NCBI GenBank assembly: GCA_040285825.1
Contig: JAUPSS010000008.1
Coordinates: forward strand, 992,001-1,056,000
Source: Eukaryota sp. TZLM1-RC
Taxonomy: Eukaryota; Metamonada: BaSk clade
Length of the DNA stretch: 64,000 nucleotides
Direction of reading: 5' to 3'
Position numbers and translations under genes: made by a program. Below the pieces are notes generated by a model. The model was not told where the DNA came from. It did no database searches and saw only the letters and a list, made by a program, of their open reading frames with translations. Of the stretch, positions 1 through 10,320 are shown one piece after another. Numbering within the stretch: the first letter of the stretch is position 1; each line of letters starts with the position of its first letter.

Positions 1-1748
1 ATTATTATTGGTAGGATTGATCAACACAATTTCTTTTTGGAAAGCCAATATTCGTTACTATTGAAGAAGAGTTCCCAAATTACGTCTTTACATGAACTTG
101 ATATGAATATTCAGGCAGAATTATTCTCTAATGAAGAAACTTTGCTTCACAGATCAAACGTTATTGGCAATTATCAACCATATTGTTTATTGAATCACAA
201 TTTCATTAAATTTGAATTACAAGTATTGAAAAATCGATTCAATGCATTCAATTTACCATTACCCACTGTTCCAAATGATCCAATGGTGGATGTACTCAAT
301 CAATTTTCACCAAGATGGAGAGAAGTTGTCATCAGGGAAAATGGCTTTTGTCTTTTAAATACACTGCTATTTGCCAAAAAATTTATTGAATTCCAATATG
401 GACATGGCTTAGGCAATACCCAGTAATACTTACCAATTTTTGAGAATATTTTGGTATTTCCAGTGGTGAGAAATATAGTATAATTTTCATTTTCTTGCAG
501 ACGCTGTTGAACAAAATTCTCAAGTATAACTAAAACCAGCAATTACAATTGTCCAATATATTTCCAGTAAAGAGAAAACCTTATCATATTTCTCCTGTTT
601 CAACCACTGTAGACCCTGGATATTTTCCTATTGATACAAGAACAATATGGACAATTATTAGACAAACATTAATGGACGATTTGTTGCCTGATCAGAGATT
701 AAAAATGGTCAATAATCAAGATCAAATCCATAGATTCAAACCACCTGAGCAATTTCACTTTTGGTCTAACAAAAGATTTATAAATTCAACAACATTATTC
801 ACACAGATTGATTTAATATTGCAGTAGAATTTGTTCGTCAGGATTCACAAAATTAGAAATGTAAGCCAGACAACAAGGCTAGTATTTCTAATTTATATAT
901 TGATGATGTTGATATTGAGACTTTTCAAGACAAATCAATTGTTGTTTGTGATCCTGGAAACATGATTTATTGTATTTTGAGAGTAAAAAAAACGGATCAA
1001 GAATTAGCCATGTTGCCTGAACATGAAACTGAACAGCAAAAAAATAGTCGGGTGATGAATCAAGAAAAGAAATACAAATGGTTGAGAATGGCTCAGATGT
1101 CCTGGTCTTTAAAAGTAGTATGAATGAAAAACAAAAACGATGGGTGACAATGTATACTGGGGTAGATTACAACAGGAACCAAATGATATAGTCTAACGAA
1201 ATGACAATTGAAGATGCAACCAATTCAGTTGCTGCCAATTCAAAATTGGAATTAATGAAAAACAAACAAAATGGGCGACCCAAAATACCGTGGCAGAGGA
1301 AGACAGTAACCAGACAATCGAAGATGCAAACACCGAATTATCCGCGTTTGCTGCCAATTCAGCAACTTTTATAGAGTTCTCAAACTTTGTGGTTGCCAAA
1401 CTTCGGCAAGTATTTTTGACAATAGACTGGTATATTCTTGACTTGTGGAGCATTCATAAAATGCAAGCTTTTATTCTCAAGCAAGAGACTAAAAGTTGGT
1501 TGTTAAAAAACCTTGTTCAAAAGTTTGGCAATCCAAAAGACACTTTTATACTAATGGGTGATTATGGTAAAAACGGTTCCAAGAATTTAAAACATCATCG
1601 ACCTACAAGAGGAATTGGATGGATTCAGTTTCTGAAGAGATATGGTTTTGAAGTATTGGTTATCAATGACGCATTGATTTCAGCAATATGTCCTGTTTGT
1701 TTTGAAAAAGTTGGAACTCCTTTGAGAATCAACAACGTTCTTTTAAGA
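1..1748 (+). pseudogene. Fanzor (eukaryotic TnpB-like RNA-guided nuclease) remnant, 5' end outside window
   Basis: The frame is open from base 1. Successive blocks in shifting frames follow the Fanzor order: an N-terminal helical block (1-426); a block with 'YFPIDTRTIWTII' and 'FHFWSNKRFINSTTLFTQI' (549-827) resembling the Fanzor wedge/RuvC approach; a RuvC-I-like 'VVCDPGNMIYCI' (about 940-975) followed by a W/R/Q-rich stretch; a 'TIEDA..' block present twice in tandem (about 1136-1250 and 1267-1370); a RuvC-II region 'FILMGDYGKNG' (1546-1578); and 'INDALISAICPVCF' matching the TSxxCxxC zinc-ribbon start (about 1661-1705). Stops and frameshifts separate the blocks, and the second CxxC and final RD motif are missing, so it is dead as a nuclease. 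Family assignment rests on motif order only. The last piece runs in frame into the MTAN gene at 1749. Confidence 0.68.
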
Positions 1749-2516
1749 ATGAAATTGGGACTTATATCTGCAGTAGAAGCTGAATTTCGTCCGATAGCTG
1801 ATGCTGTCCAATCTCCAGCTATTTCCACTATCGCTTCCAGGAATTTTATCTCTGGAATTCTCTGTAATCGATCTTTAGTGCTCTGTAAGTCAGGTATTGG
1901 TAAGGTAGCAGCTTCTATTACAACATGCATCCTTATACAGGAGTTTAAATGTGATCATATTTTATTCATCGGCACTGCTGGCTCTGTCAACTGTTCAGTT
2001 AGTGTCGGTGATGTAGTTGTTGGGTCTACATATGCTTATCATGATTTTAATTGCTTTCCGATATTCGACAAACATGTTGTACCATCAGTCGCCCCAGCAG
2101 TTTCTCCTGGTAATATACATTTTCATGCTTGTCCTGTTCTGTTGAAGAAAGCCATTACCGCTGCTCGCTTGACAGTCTCTAAGTCCACAATTACCTCTGC
2201 TCTTTGCAAGTTGGGAGTTTCCAACACACCCCAAGTACATACTGGTCTTATCCTATCAGGGGACAAGTTTATCGGAGACACTTCTACTATAACTTCTATT
2301 CTTGAATTTGAACCATTTTCCTCTGCTTTGGCTATAGAAATGGAAAGTAGTGGTGTTGCTCAATCTTGCTTTGACTTTGGTGTTGCCTTTGCCGCTGTTC
2401 GAATAATCTCTGATTCTGCTTGTTCACAGGCATCAGTAGATTGGACACTCTTTTGCCAGGATGTGGCTGGGATTTTTGGTCTGTCGTTTGTTGAACAATT
2501 CATAAATCTATTATAA
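1749..2516 (+). CDS. 5'-methylthioadenosine/S-adenosylhomocysteine nucleosidase (MTAN)
   Basis: Cleaves adenine from MTA and SAH in methionine salvage and the methyl cycle; likely cytosolic. From the ATG at 1749 the protein is 255 aa and begins 'MKLGLISAVEAEF', with Glu12 where the family has its catalytic glutamate. Other PNP/UDP-family blocks are present: 'SGIGKVAAS', 'FIGTAGSV', 'VSVGDVVVGSTYAYHDFN', 'GLILSGDKFI', 'AIEMESSGVAQ' (substrate-binding Met-Glu) and 'VRIISDSA' (catalytic Asp). I chose 1749 because upstream codons in the same frame belong to a degenerate Fanzor; an uninterrupted frame from 1290 would give a 408-aa fusion. MTAN is mainly bacterial, plant and protist, so transfer from bacteria is possible but not shown here. 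It has no partner genes nearby. Confidence 0.85.
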   Translation: MKLGLISAVEAEFRPIADAVQSPAISTIASRNFISGILCNRSLVLCKSGIGKVAASITTCILIQEFKCDHILFIGTAGSVNCSVSVGDVVVGSTYAYHDFNCFPIFDKHVVPSVAPAVSPGNIHFHACPVLLKKAITAARLTVSKSTITSALCKLGVSNTPQVHTGLILSGDKFIGDTSTITSILEFEPFSSALAIEMESSGVAQSCFDFGVAFAAVRIISDSACSQASVDWTLFCQDVAGIFGLSFVEQFINLL

Positions 2517-3120
2517 TTTACAGCAGATATGGTAAACAAATATCATGGTGTATTAAGCAACCGTGACAATAGACACATAGTTATAAAGATTGTAGTTTTC
2601 TCTTTTCTTTTCTCTGATTGTCACAGTGAAGTTGAAGTGAATTTCAGTAATTGTGAGAACCAAATTTGAATAGTTGGTTTCAAACATTATAAAACCTCAT
2701 TTTATGCATTCTTAGATCAAAATATCTGTTTGTAAAAAGAAAATATAAGTGCATCTTTCAAATGAAAAAATGTTGAAGAAATGCACGTATTGTTTGAAAA
2801 AAAATTAGCACGTGTTTACTACCAATGATTTGCAATATTAGTATAGCATATTTCTTATTGTAATAACTTACTTTAAATAAAAACTATCTACACAACAGCC
2901 AATAATTTATGGTTGTGATTAATCAAAGTGAAAACAGTATTATGAAATAAATTTGAATAGTTTGATTAGAAACACTTTAATACAATCTTCAATGACATCA
3001 TAAAAGGTGAATCAAAGCGTGAGATGTAGGTAGGCTGAGAATAAGAAATGGCCAGATTCGTTGAAAACTAAACTCAAAACTGTGGTTATAAGTGATAATG
3101 AAGAAAGCTCCATAATGGTT
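2517..3120. other. Intergenic, no gene seen
   Basis: About 600 bp of A/T-rich sequence between the convergent MTAN gene and the small basic protein gene. No ORF, RNA gene or repeat recognised. Confidence 0.6.
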
Positions 3121-3432
3121 CTATGAATTGGAAACAAGTTGTGTAGCTACATGTCTTAGATTCTCTTTTTTGGACTTGCGGAGTCTCCTACGTTCAGAAG
3201 CAAGTTCTTTGCGATCAGCTAATGCCTTTTCCTTCAACTGTTCGGCTTGGAGCTTTTCTGATTCAATAGTTGTAACATTTTTGGCTGCTTGAAGAGCGAT
3301 ATCCAATAACGCCGTGTCGGTTGCCATGCTGGAGCATTGCTTAGGTTTGTTCTTCTTGTTCTTATGAGACTTGCTTTGTTGTATTTTGATTGAGTTGTCT
3401 TTCTTGTGAGAAGAAGGTTTGGACTTTCCCAT
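3121..3432 (-). CDS. Small lysine-rich protein with C-terminal coiled coil, unknown
   Basis: A 103-aa protein from an ATG at 3432. The first ~35 residues are very rich in K, S, N and Q ('SHKNKKNKPKQ'), like a nucleolar or nuclear localisation segment. Residues ~38-90 are predicted helical and charged ('ALADRKELASERRRLRKSKK'), suggesting a coiled coil. I do not recognise the family; a ribosome-biogenesis factor would fit the composition but is a guess. The ORF has good codon content and is bracketed by noncoding DNA, with transposon debris 200 bp downstream, so it is probably but not certainly a real gene. Confidence 0.5.
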   Translation of the reverse strand: MGKSKPSSHKKDNSIKIQQSKSHKNKKNKPKQCSSMATDTALLDIALQAAKNVTTIESEKLQAEQLKEKALADRKELASERRRLRKSKKENLRHVATQLVSNS

Positions 3433-3639
3433 TGTTGAGTCTAGATAAATTTAGTGTGAATTTCTATCAAAATGCACTTCTGGCTTTTGACCAATTCATG
3501 CAATTTTGAGATGTTAAGCTTACTTTAGTTCTATCACTATATGATATTACGATCAAATGATAGTTAAAGCAGCAGCATCACAATACGCGTACAGGTACGC
3601 AATACATGGAATGACACTTATCTACGGGGTCTTCGGAAC

Positions 3640-4747
3640 GCCTCAGGTCTTTCATAATCTTATATTGTAGTAGTGCTCACTTATGGCTATCTCCAGCTGG
3701 TTTCTGGAGGCTGAGATGTCCCTCGACCAGAGTGTCTGACATTGATGGCAAACAAACTTATCATTGTTCACCCTCCCATCATCGTGATACACCTTTTGAT
3801 TGAATACTTTACAGCAATTCGTTTTGGCAGATGTGTAGAATTCATCTCCATTAGGCTTCACATATGTAAAATGTTTCTGAATCTCCTTCAAAAAGCGCTT
3901 CCTTGGGGTTTTCACAGATTGTCTTGATGGCCATCACCTCCATTGCCAAACCAAATTATGCTTTCTCTTCCACTAGCTATTAGTTTAATTTTTTCAATAA
4001 ATCCCATTATTCTTTTTTGCCTCCTTATAAAGAAATTATACTTGTTGCGGTGCTGGACTCGGCAATCTCCATTTATCAGCAGTTGGTCTAGTATAGTTCT
4101 CGGACGGCAGTCGGGATTCCTGATTTCTTCACCCACATCAAAGGCGTTGCTATTTCATACAGATATACGCGGAAATTCTGTTTGAAATAGCAATCTGGTG
4201 ATGCATGGCTCAAGACAGGCGGTGGAATAATATTCTTTGCCTTTGGATTTAAAACAAGGCCCGAAAGTTGATGGTCTACATTATTATCATCCATTCTTGA
4301 TCCAATCGAATACCGACACAAATTTTTGTGGTTAGGATCAATTGCACAAAATGAATATTCAATTGGATCAACAGGAGGAGGCTTATAGGCGTCTTCAGTT
4401 CTTCGACGTTGCCGTGGACGGACCTGTTGTTGAACTCTGGAGTTGCGTTTCCGACTCTTGGCATATCGTGTTGGCTACTGGCTCTGGCGGTTTCAAATTC
4501 TCTGGCTGAGCGGCGATTCTTGGTTCTTCTAGGAGCTGTTGAGAATGTTACCCTGAGAAACAAACCATCTGATACAAGGGTATACGTGGCAAAAATTTTT
4601 GAAGAGCTTGAATGGGTTTCTGAGTAATTGTCGGTTTGGATTTAAACGCAAGAAGTGTTTTTCAAGTTGTTGACTGAAAGAAATAAAACCTGGTGAGTAG
4701 CTTGCGGATGGAGCGAGAACGTGTCTCTTCATTGTTTCACCGGCCAT
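3640..4747 (-). pseudogene. Second Fanzor/TnpB-like remnant
   Basis: Read on the minus strand across several frames. An N-terminal basic block (4747-4410) is followed by a RuvC-I-like 'FCAIDPNHKNLCRYSIG' (about 4345-4295), a degenerate 'IIWFGNGGDG' near 3950 (RuvC-II zone), 'GDEFYTSAKTNCC' (about 3840; the TSxxCxxC zinc-ribbon start) and then 'FVCHQCQTLWSRDISASRN' (about 3765-3700), matching the CxxC...RDxNAxRN end of TnpB/Fanzor with the last catalytic Asp. Several stops and frameshifts make it a pseudogene. It supplies the C-terminus that the copy at 1-1748 lacks. The N-terminal block is the least certain part. Confidence 0.62.
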
Positions 4748-4925
4748 GTTCTCCAGGAAGTCTTGTTGTTGAACTCAAATTGAATTAGTAGGTTTCGTTG
4801 TATTTCGACTGATGACGTGATGCTCATTTATGAATCAGTTTTATTAATAAACTCAGATTCCTCTCTCTCCTTCGTGTGTTCATCTGCCTAACGGCATCAA
4901 TAATTATTGGCCCTTCCTATTTCAG

Positions 4926-5497
4926 ATGACTGTTCTCTCTGTCAACCTCCCGTATCTTTCTTCTATGAAAGTTGAGAATGTTCTTCTGTTCCTACAAGAG
5001 TGAAAGATCTATTCTTCTGTGACTCCTAAGAAAGAGCTTGTTCCAGCAAGGCTCTTGGTCGATTCTTTTCTATTAGAGTCCCTATCTCTTCAGAAATCCG
5101 ACGTCTCTTCCAGTGACGATGTACTTCTTTGACATCTACAATCTGTCGTATTGTTCGCCACGTACGAAGATTTTAGTCTGGCTATGTCAGAACTGAAGCT
5201 TGATGTCCGTATTGGTGACGTCCGAGAACGTATGTCCTGTTACCTGCGGCGTTTCCTCCAGGTAAAGAGTAGGGCTTCCGGATTGAAGTTACCAGACACA
5301 GCTTTTCTGAATCGATTTGCTAGAGGAATTCTTCCCGTAGGTCTTCAACATTCTCTTCTAGCGAGAATTCTAGATGATGTATTGACAGATCTTCACTCTC
5401 TTGTGGAAACCATTACTGATGAGCTGTTGGACTGCTCTAGGGTTGCTTCATGGACCTGTGGTTTCAAAACCTCAGTTAATGATGTGGAACGTACGTA
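4926..5497 (+). pseudogene. Gag-like retroelement remnant
   Basis: From the ATG at 4926 a frame with stops, then another frame (5151-5498), encode a gag-like sequence: '...YLRRFLQVKSRASGLKLP', 'FLNRFARGILPVGLQ', 'LARILDDVLTDLHSLVETI'. This pattern of an R-rich helix, then F..G..P..L, then an L-rich helix is typical of Ty3/gypsy-type Gag capsid regions. No protease, RT or integrase follows. At about 5498 the sequence switches abruptly to the C-terminal part of an RLE-LINE. Assignment is by pattern only. Confidence 0.4.
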
Positions 5498-5610
5498 AGA
5501 AATCAAAATACGAAGCCCTTTTTCAACATCTCACTGGAGCAAGAGGCAGAAACATCATATTTGTCCCAATTTCTATTTCAATTTTTGGTACCGTATCGTA
5601 TTGATCTGTT
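5490..5610 (+). mobile_element. RLE-LINE fragment (C-terminal endonuclease part)
   Basis: Encodes 'KKSKYEALFQHLTGARGRN' and 'IIFVPISISIFGT', nearly the same as the 'KKSKYEVLLQRLNRTRGRN' and 'IKFVPIAISIL' of the copy at 46290-47040. Only this ~110-bp slice remains, joined directly to the gag-like remnant upstream. It is a truncated, dead copy. Confidence 0.7.
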
Positions 5611-6117
5611 AGGTGCAAAGTCAAAAATTAAGTTATCGACACGTGTACGAACGTAAATTATGAGATTGAGACCAAAACAGTAGTTTATTCTTGGTCTCTG
5701 ATGTTGACTTTAATTTGAGATTCAGTCAATTGATGTTAAAACAATGGCTCCAAATTCCTCTTAATGCCCTCAATGAATTCCTGAATTGTTTTCTTTGTGT
5801 CCCTAAAACATGATAAGATTTAAAATGGAAGTACAAAAATTACTCAAAATAATATAGAAATTTACTAAGAAATTGAGCAAATATGGTCGATTTTGGTTCT
5901 GCCCCAGTTTGGTGCTAATAATAGAAGTGATACAGTTTGTGTTCGGATTGATAACTCTGAAAACGTTGTTGACTCAACAGTACTACTCTTAAGTACTACT
6001 CAAGTAAATTACTCAGATCTTTGAGTAATACTCGTACTCACTTTTTCAGTAGCCTGGATATTACTTGAGTATTACTCGAGTAATTGCCATCTCTATTGTT
6101 GAGTTTGTTGTTACTTA
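5611..6117. other. Intergenic/transposon flank, no gene seen
   Basis: About 500 bp without a convincing ORF. At 5975-6085 it has a run of short repeats of the type ACTC(A)AGTA ('tactactcttaagtactactcaagtaaattactcag'-like), partly self-complementary. No family recognised. Confidence 0.5.
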
Positions 6118-6310
6118 TTAATGTATTTATTGAATTTGCACACTTAATTAAACTAACTCATAACTAATGGGACGACTATCATTGAACCAAGATTTCCTCT
6201 ACAAAATCTTGATCTGCTTGCTGTCTAGCTAAAGCTTCTCTAATTCAATTGAAAAACCGCGGTAATCTTTTAATAATGGCAAATTGAATCCGTGAACGCC
6301 ATAAAAAAAG
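6118..6310 (-). mobile_element. RLE-LINE 3' end fragment
   Basis: The minus strand matches the plus-strand copies at 37837-37900 and 38440-38600: a C-terminal 'REALARQQ'-like coding tail, 'cttggttcaatgatagtcg', 'cccattagttatgagtt' and 'aattaagtgtgcaaa'. It stops ~35 bp before the MULE terminal repeat at 6349, consistent with the MULE having landed in or beside this copy. Confidence 0.7.
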
Positions 6311-6348
6311 GGATAAATTCATTTTCCACATTTTTCTTTTAAATGGAG

Positions 6349-7441
6349 CAAAATCCACACACTTCCATCAAAAGACTTCACAATCCCAACAGAAACTCCA
6401 AAAACATCAATATCCACACAATCTTGTTTATTAGCTATTCTTTATCTTTGTTGGGACATCCTCTTGCGTTATGTCCTTCGACACCACATACTTTACATGT
6501 GTACTTGCGTCGTTGTTTGGGCACTGGTTCAACTGCATCAGTAAACTTCTCGCTACGGCTGTTGGATCCTCTTGGTTCATTACTTCTCCTCTTCCTAACG
6601 ACTCCTGGTCTTCCTGCTCGCGGTGTAGGAATTGGAGGTTGAGTTAGTATATCTGATTCGATCTTGTCTTCTAGCGTCTGCTTCACAACCGAATGAAGTT
6701 TTATGGTGTCCACTCAGAGTATTCTTCCACTGTAAGTTTTGAGAAATCTCTGTGTTGAATGAAGTTCAGAACACAAATCAACACCTCTACTTCCTTGTGC
6801 TGAAAGAAGTACGAGTAAATGCACACACGGAATCCCTTCTTTTTCCAAAGCTCCACATGAGCATTCGTTGGAATCCACATTGACAGTAAATACAGTGCCG
6901 TTCTCTCTCACTTCAAATTCAGCTTGGTCCAATTCCACAACTTTTAAATCTCGAGATTGTAACAGTCTCTGTTCCAGAATATCATTGGCTCTGCAGACAA
7001 TAGTTGATGATAAGTTTCGTGCTTCTTTTCTTCTCGTAATAAACCATCTGGACAACATTGACCTAATCGATTCAAACATACAATTGGAAGCTGATGAGCT
7101 TCTGCAATGCACGCATTTACACATTCAACTATGTTGCTGGTGACATGACCACATCTGTTCCCTGGAAACACCAAGATATTGAGTCTTAGCTATGATTTTG
7201 AACGGACATTCGGCAGTAGTACACCTCACCTCATACCGCGTTTTGTTATTGTTGGGAGCAACTGTGAATTCCTTGTTGTATTGAAGTGCAAGTTGATGTA
7301 AGAAGGTCTGTAAGTCCAATCTCGACTCAAACGTCTTGTGTTCTGTTGCCACCAATGTTGCATCGGTCCTAAGACGCTTAAGATCAATGTTCATAGGAAA
7401 TGTGGATTGTGTTGTGAATCTATGAAAGTGTGTGGATTTTG
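6349..7441 (-). mobile_element. Mutator-like (MULE) transposon remnant with terminal inverted repeats, DDE core deleted
   Basis: The left end 'caaaatccacacacttccat' and right end 'atgaaagtgtgtggattttg' are inverted repeats with one mismatch in 20. Read on the minus strand inside are a MuDR/FAR1-type N-terminal domain (7394-7190, 'EVRCTTAECPFKIIAK'), the post-catalytic block 'RCGHVTSNIVECVNA', 'LFESIRSMLSRWFITRRKEA', a SWIM zinc finger 'CSCGALEKEGIPCVHLL' (about 6870-6810) and a CCHC knuckle 'CKVCGVEGHNARGC' (about 6500-6450). The central DDE transposase is missing between 'AKTQYLGVS' and 'GNRCGHV'. One in-frame TGA (at 6714) and at least two frameshifts remain, so it is non-autonomous at best. 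I could not see a clean 9-bp target duplication. Confidence 0.82.
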
Positions 7442-7475
7442 TTTTGCAAGTGTGGATTTTTTATTTTCTACGAAG
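7442..7475. repeat. Second copy of the MULE-end motif (GTGTGGATTTT)
   Basis: Just outside the right inverted repeat, 'aagtgtggattttttat' repeats the terminal motif. The same arrangement (gtgtggattttgtttt followed by a second gtgtggatttt) recurs at 9281-9322, suggesting a bipartite transposon end. Confidence 0.5.
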
Positions 7476-7497
7476 AATCAAATAAAAACAAAATAAA

Positions 7498-9275
7498 CTA
7501 AAACACATAAGAAACTAAATTCTCCACACCAACTCTTGATGAATACTTATAAAGTTTGGACATCATCAAACTCAAGTACTTGGGAACACTTCTGTACAAA
7601 GCGAAAACGATACGATTTTTCCATAAATTCTCTGCAAAATTCTTACCACTTGAACGACATAAATTACCAAAATCATTGATGAAATTCAAGGCAGATTGTC
7701 CAATGTTGCCAAAAATCGAAAAGGCAAAAGGAACAAACGAAAACTTCGAATAAAGGTTCTTATTGAAATCATTTAATATCTCAGTATATTTATCTCTCTT
7801 ACGATCTTCAGCCTTGTTTAAATGACCATTAGTACTAAGTACAACATCATCACGATAAACAAAAGCAAAGAGATCAACTGTAGTAAAATCAACAACAACT
7901 TGAGATGAATCCACAAAAGGAGCAATTAAATCACCTCGACGTGAATTAAACAGATTATCATCACTATAATGCTTCAACAAAGGTTCTACTTTGCAACTAA
8001 AATTGTAACACTTAAACATTTCATATGTCACATCACGAACGGCATTATGAAGAACTGACCATTATTGGAGAAATTTTTGACAGCTTACAATATGACGGAA
8101 ATTGGCAGTAGGTTTTTTGTTACAAATACAATATAAATTGTCCAAAAGACCACTTGGATACATCCCTAATCTCAACCGCATGTTTTGTTTCCAAGCTTCA
8201 TTTGTTAAGTGAAGACCAAATGGCCTTGGTTGCTGAAATATTAAACTAGTACAGTTCTTAATGTCTGATAAAAAGGCAGCAAAGACGGGATTATTAATCT
8301 TAGTCACACTAAGTCGTTTAGAAAAATCCAGGTCTTCAAAACCAATAAGAACAGACTTCTGTAATTTCACAACAGCAAGATGCAGGTTGGTGAAAGATCT
8401 CGAAGGCACAGCAGGCAAACTTGAAGGAAAACTCCTATTCCAAATATCAACAGGTAGTTCTTGCACCATTTTTTCAAGAGAAATTAATAAAGGATGTGAT
8501 TCATTTAAAGGAATATGATCAAAACGAAGGTTCCATTCAAAAAGAAAATATTTCATACCACCAATAAAAGCACTTTTGCATAAATACTCTGCTTTTGAAA
8601 AACCAACTCCACCAAATTTAGGACTAAAAAATGCATAATAAGGAATTTTAGATGGACAAACTTCTACAAAATTTCCTAAGAAATTTGTTCTCAAAGTATT
8701 GAATTGACGTGCAAAATCATGAGAAATTGTGGGAGATAAAGAACGAAGAAGATGATTAATTTTTGATCCAAAACACACATTTAGGACCGAAAACGCTAAA
8801 TGTTTGTCAATTTTTAAATCTTGAATAACCAAAAGTTGCTCTTCGATTTTTTCCAAAATACCTGACAAAATAGATTTAACTTTTTCACTATTTCCAAAAT
8901 AAGATCCAAGAAACCGAATAGCATCTTCCTCGTAATCAACATATTTGATAAAAATTTCATTAAATGCCACCTCCGCATTCTGATTACCAATAATGAAACA
9001 CTTGGGCAATTTAATATCTATCCCTATTTGTTTGGCCAGAAAAACAAAATGTTGTAAACCGTGTTGTAAAAGAGACAAAGGGCCGATAAGTGACAAATCA
9101 TCTGCATAAGCACATATATGAATGTCAGGAAAATCCGACTTAAATTTTACCAAAACTGATTGCAGTGCTAAACAAAAGAAAAATGGACCCAATGGATCCC
9201 CTTGTTTGACGCCTCTTGATGAAACAATATTTTCAGAATGAAAAATTAAGTAAGAGGGTGATCCATACATCAATT
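7498..9275 (-). pseudogene. RLE-type non-LTR retrotransposon (RT C-terminal half plus endonuclease)
   Basis: The longest copy of the family. ORF 9273-8062 (403 aa) holds RT motif B 'GVKQGDPLGPFFFCLALQ' and motif C 'ICAYADDLSLIG', then the thumb region 'FGGVGFSKAEYLCKSAFIGG', then 'RPFGLHLTNEAWKQNMRLRL' and a CxC..H..C knuckle 'CICNKKPTANFRHIVSC'. After a break, ORF 8031-7498 carries the restriction-like endonuclease: 'RRGDLIAPF' with 'QVVVDFTTVDLF' (the RGD/PD...D pattern), then 'FVPFAFSIFGNIG'. Upstream RT motifs are missing because the copy is cut at ~9275 by a MULE-like end. The knuckle-plus-RLE order is that of R2/CRE-like elements; the exact clade is open. Confidence 0.8.
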
Positions 9276-9276
9276 C

Positions 9277-9325
9277 AAAAGTGTGGATTTTGTTTTATCT
9301 TTGAAAAACGTGTGGATTTTGGAGT
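9277..9325. repeat. Solo MULE-like end
   Basis: Contains 'aaaagtgtggattttgtttt' and, 25 bp on, 'cgtgtggattttggag', closely resembling 7427-7470 at the right end of the MULE. It separates two RLE-LINE pieces (7498-9275 and 9340-10053). Confidence 0.5.
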
Positions 9326-9339
9326 TTTCCCTAAAAAAA

Positions 9340-10053
9340 TATCAAATCTTTTCATTGATTTTTCTTGCACCATTTTTTGGAAGTCAATCAGAAAAAATTT
9401 CTGCTTCATCTGATAATCTTCCATTTAGCGAAAATGGGAAAGCAATAAAAACCAGCTGTGTATTTCTATCGGCATTAGCCTCTTCAATATCTTTATCATA
9501 TTTTCTATGTTTCTCTTTGCTTTAAAATCCAGAGCAGCCACAGTTTTCTTCTGTGAACCAAAGTATCATTTGCAACATTACATGAGACAAAGTCAACAAT
9601 AGCTTCAGAGTTATCAATCCAATCACAGTATACATCACCTCTTTCATCAGAACCAAAATCATTTAGAGAAAGTGTTTCCTTCAGCAGAGGCTCTTTGATA
9701 CACGATCTTCTTGCAGTTTGTGCCATATTGAAAACAGTGTCTCTAACAGCATCATGTAATGAAGAACGATAAGTTATCAATTGAGAGCAATTCAGAGCAT
9801 GGCGCAAAGTGAGTTGAGGTGAATTCGAACAAATACATTTTTCTTTTTATAATAATTGGTTAATGGGGATGTTCAAATATAATCTCATTTTTGTTACAAA
9901 TGCTTCATTAGTGGCAAACAATCCAAATCTTCGTGGTTCAATGGTTACAAAAAGTGAAGAATCTGACGACTTGTTGTTACTTGAATTCAAAACAAAAAAC
10001 CCTAGATAATAGGTAAATGTATTGATGAAGCTATCGCTGATACAAATAAACAA
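9340..10053 (-). pseudogene. RLE-LINE fragment (zinc knuckle and endonuclease)
   Basis: On the minus strand: 'RRFGLFATNEAFVTKMRLYL' (10000-9850, homologous to 'RPFGLHLTNEAWKQNMRLRL' of the copy at 7498-9275), a CxCS...RHALNC knuckle, 'YRSSLHDAVRDTVFNMAQTA', and the endonuclease core 'ERGDVYCDWIDNSEAIVDF' (about 9640-9580). The end of the copy (about 9340-9500) is almost identical, inverted, to 38265-38470. A frameshift lies after 'HRRKLW'. It is cut at ~9340 by the MULE-like end. Confidence 0.75.
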
Positions 10054-10104
10054 AACTGTCTTTATTGCTTTACCTTTATATAACGAAAGACTATCAGTAG
10101 AAGC

Positions 10105-10320
10105 ATGATTTTTTTTATGATTTCCAAAAATTGGCTCAAAAAAACAATGAAAAAATTTGACATCTTTTTATGGCGCTCTCCAGTTCAACTAATTGATAGA
10201 TTACCACTAGTATACATTCGATTCAGGGCTTCTGTAGAGAGAAAACAACCAGATCAGTTTTTAACAGAGGAAATATGGGTTTATTCAATCAATTTATTCT
10301 CATTAGTTAGGTAAGCATGA
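10105..10320 (+). mobile_element. RLE-LINE C-terminus/3' end fragment
   Basis: Encodes 'MKKFDIFLWRSPVQLIDRLP', which aligns with 'MKRFDIFLWRSRIQFAIINR' at 38434-38500, and ends '...LFSLVR' near the family's conserved 3' tail ('ctcattagttagg'). Orientation is opposite to the neighbouring piece at 9340-10053. Confidence 0.65.

Noticed and set aside
1290-2516. A single 408-aa protein
   Set aside because: The first 153 residues are a degraded Fanzor segment; the MTAN domain has its own ATG at 1749 at the family's usual N-terminus.
5975-6085. CRISPR-like array
   Set aside because: The ACTCAAGTA-type repeats are short, irregular and without unique spacers; a simple degenerate repeat in a eukaryotic genome.
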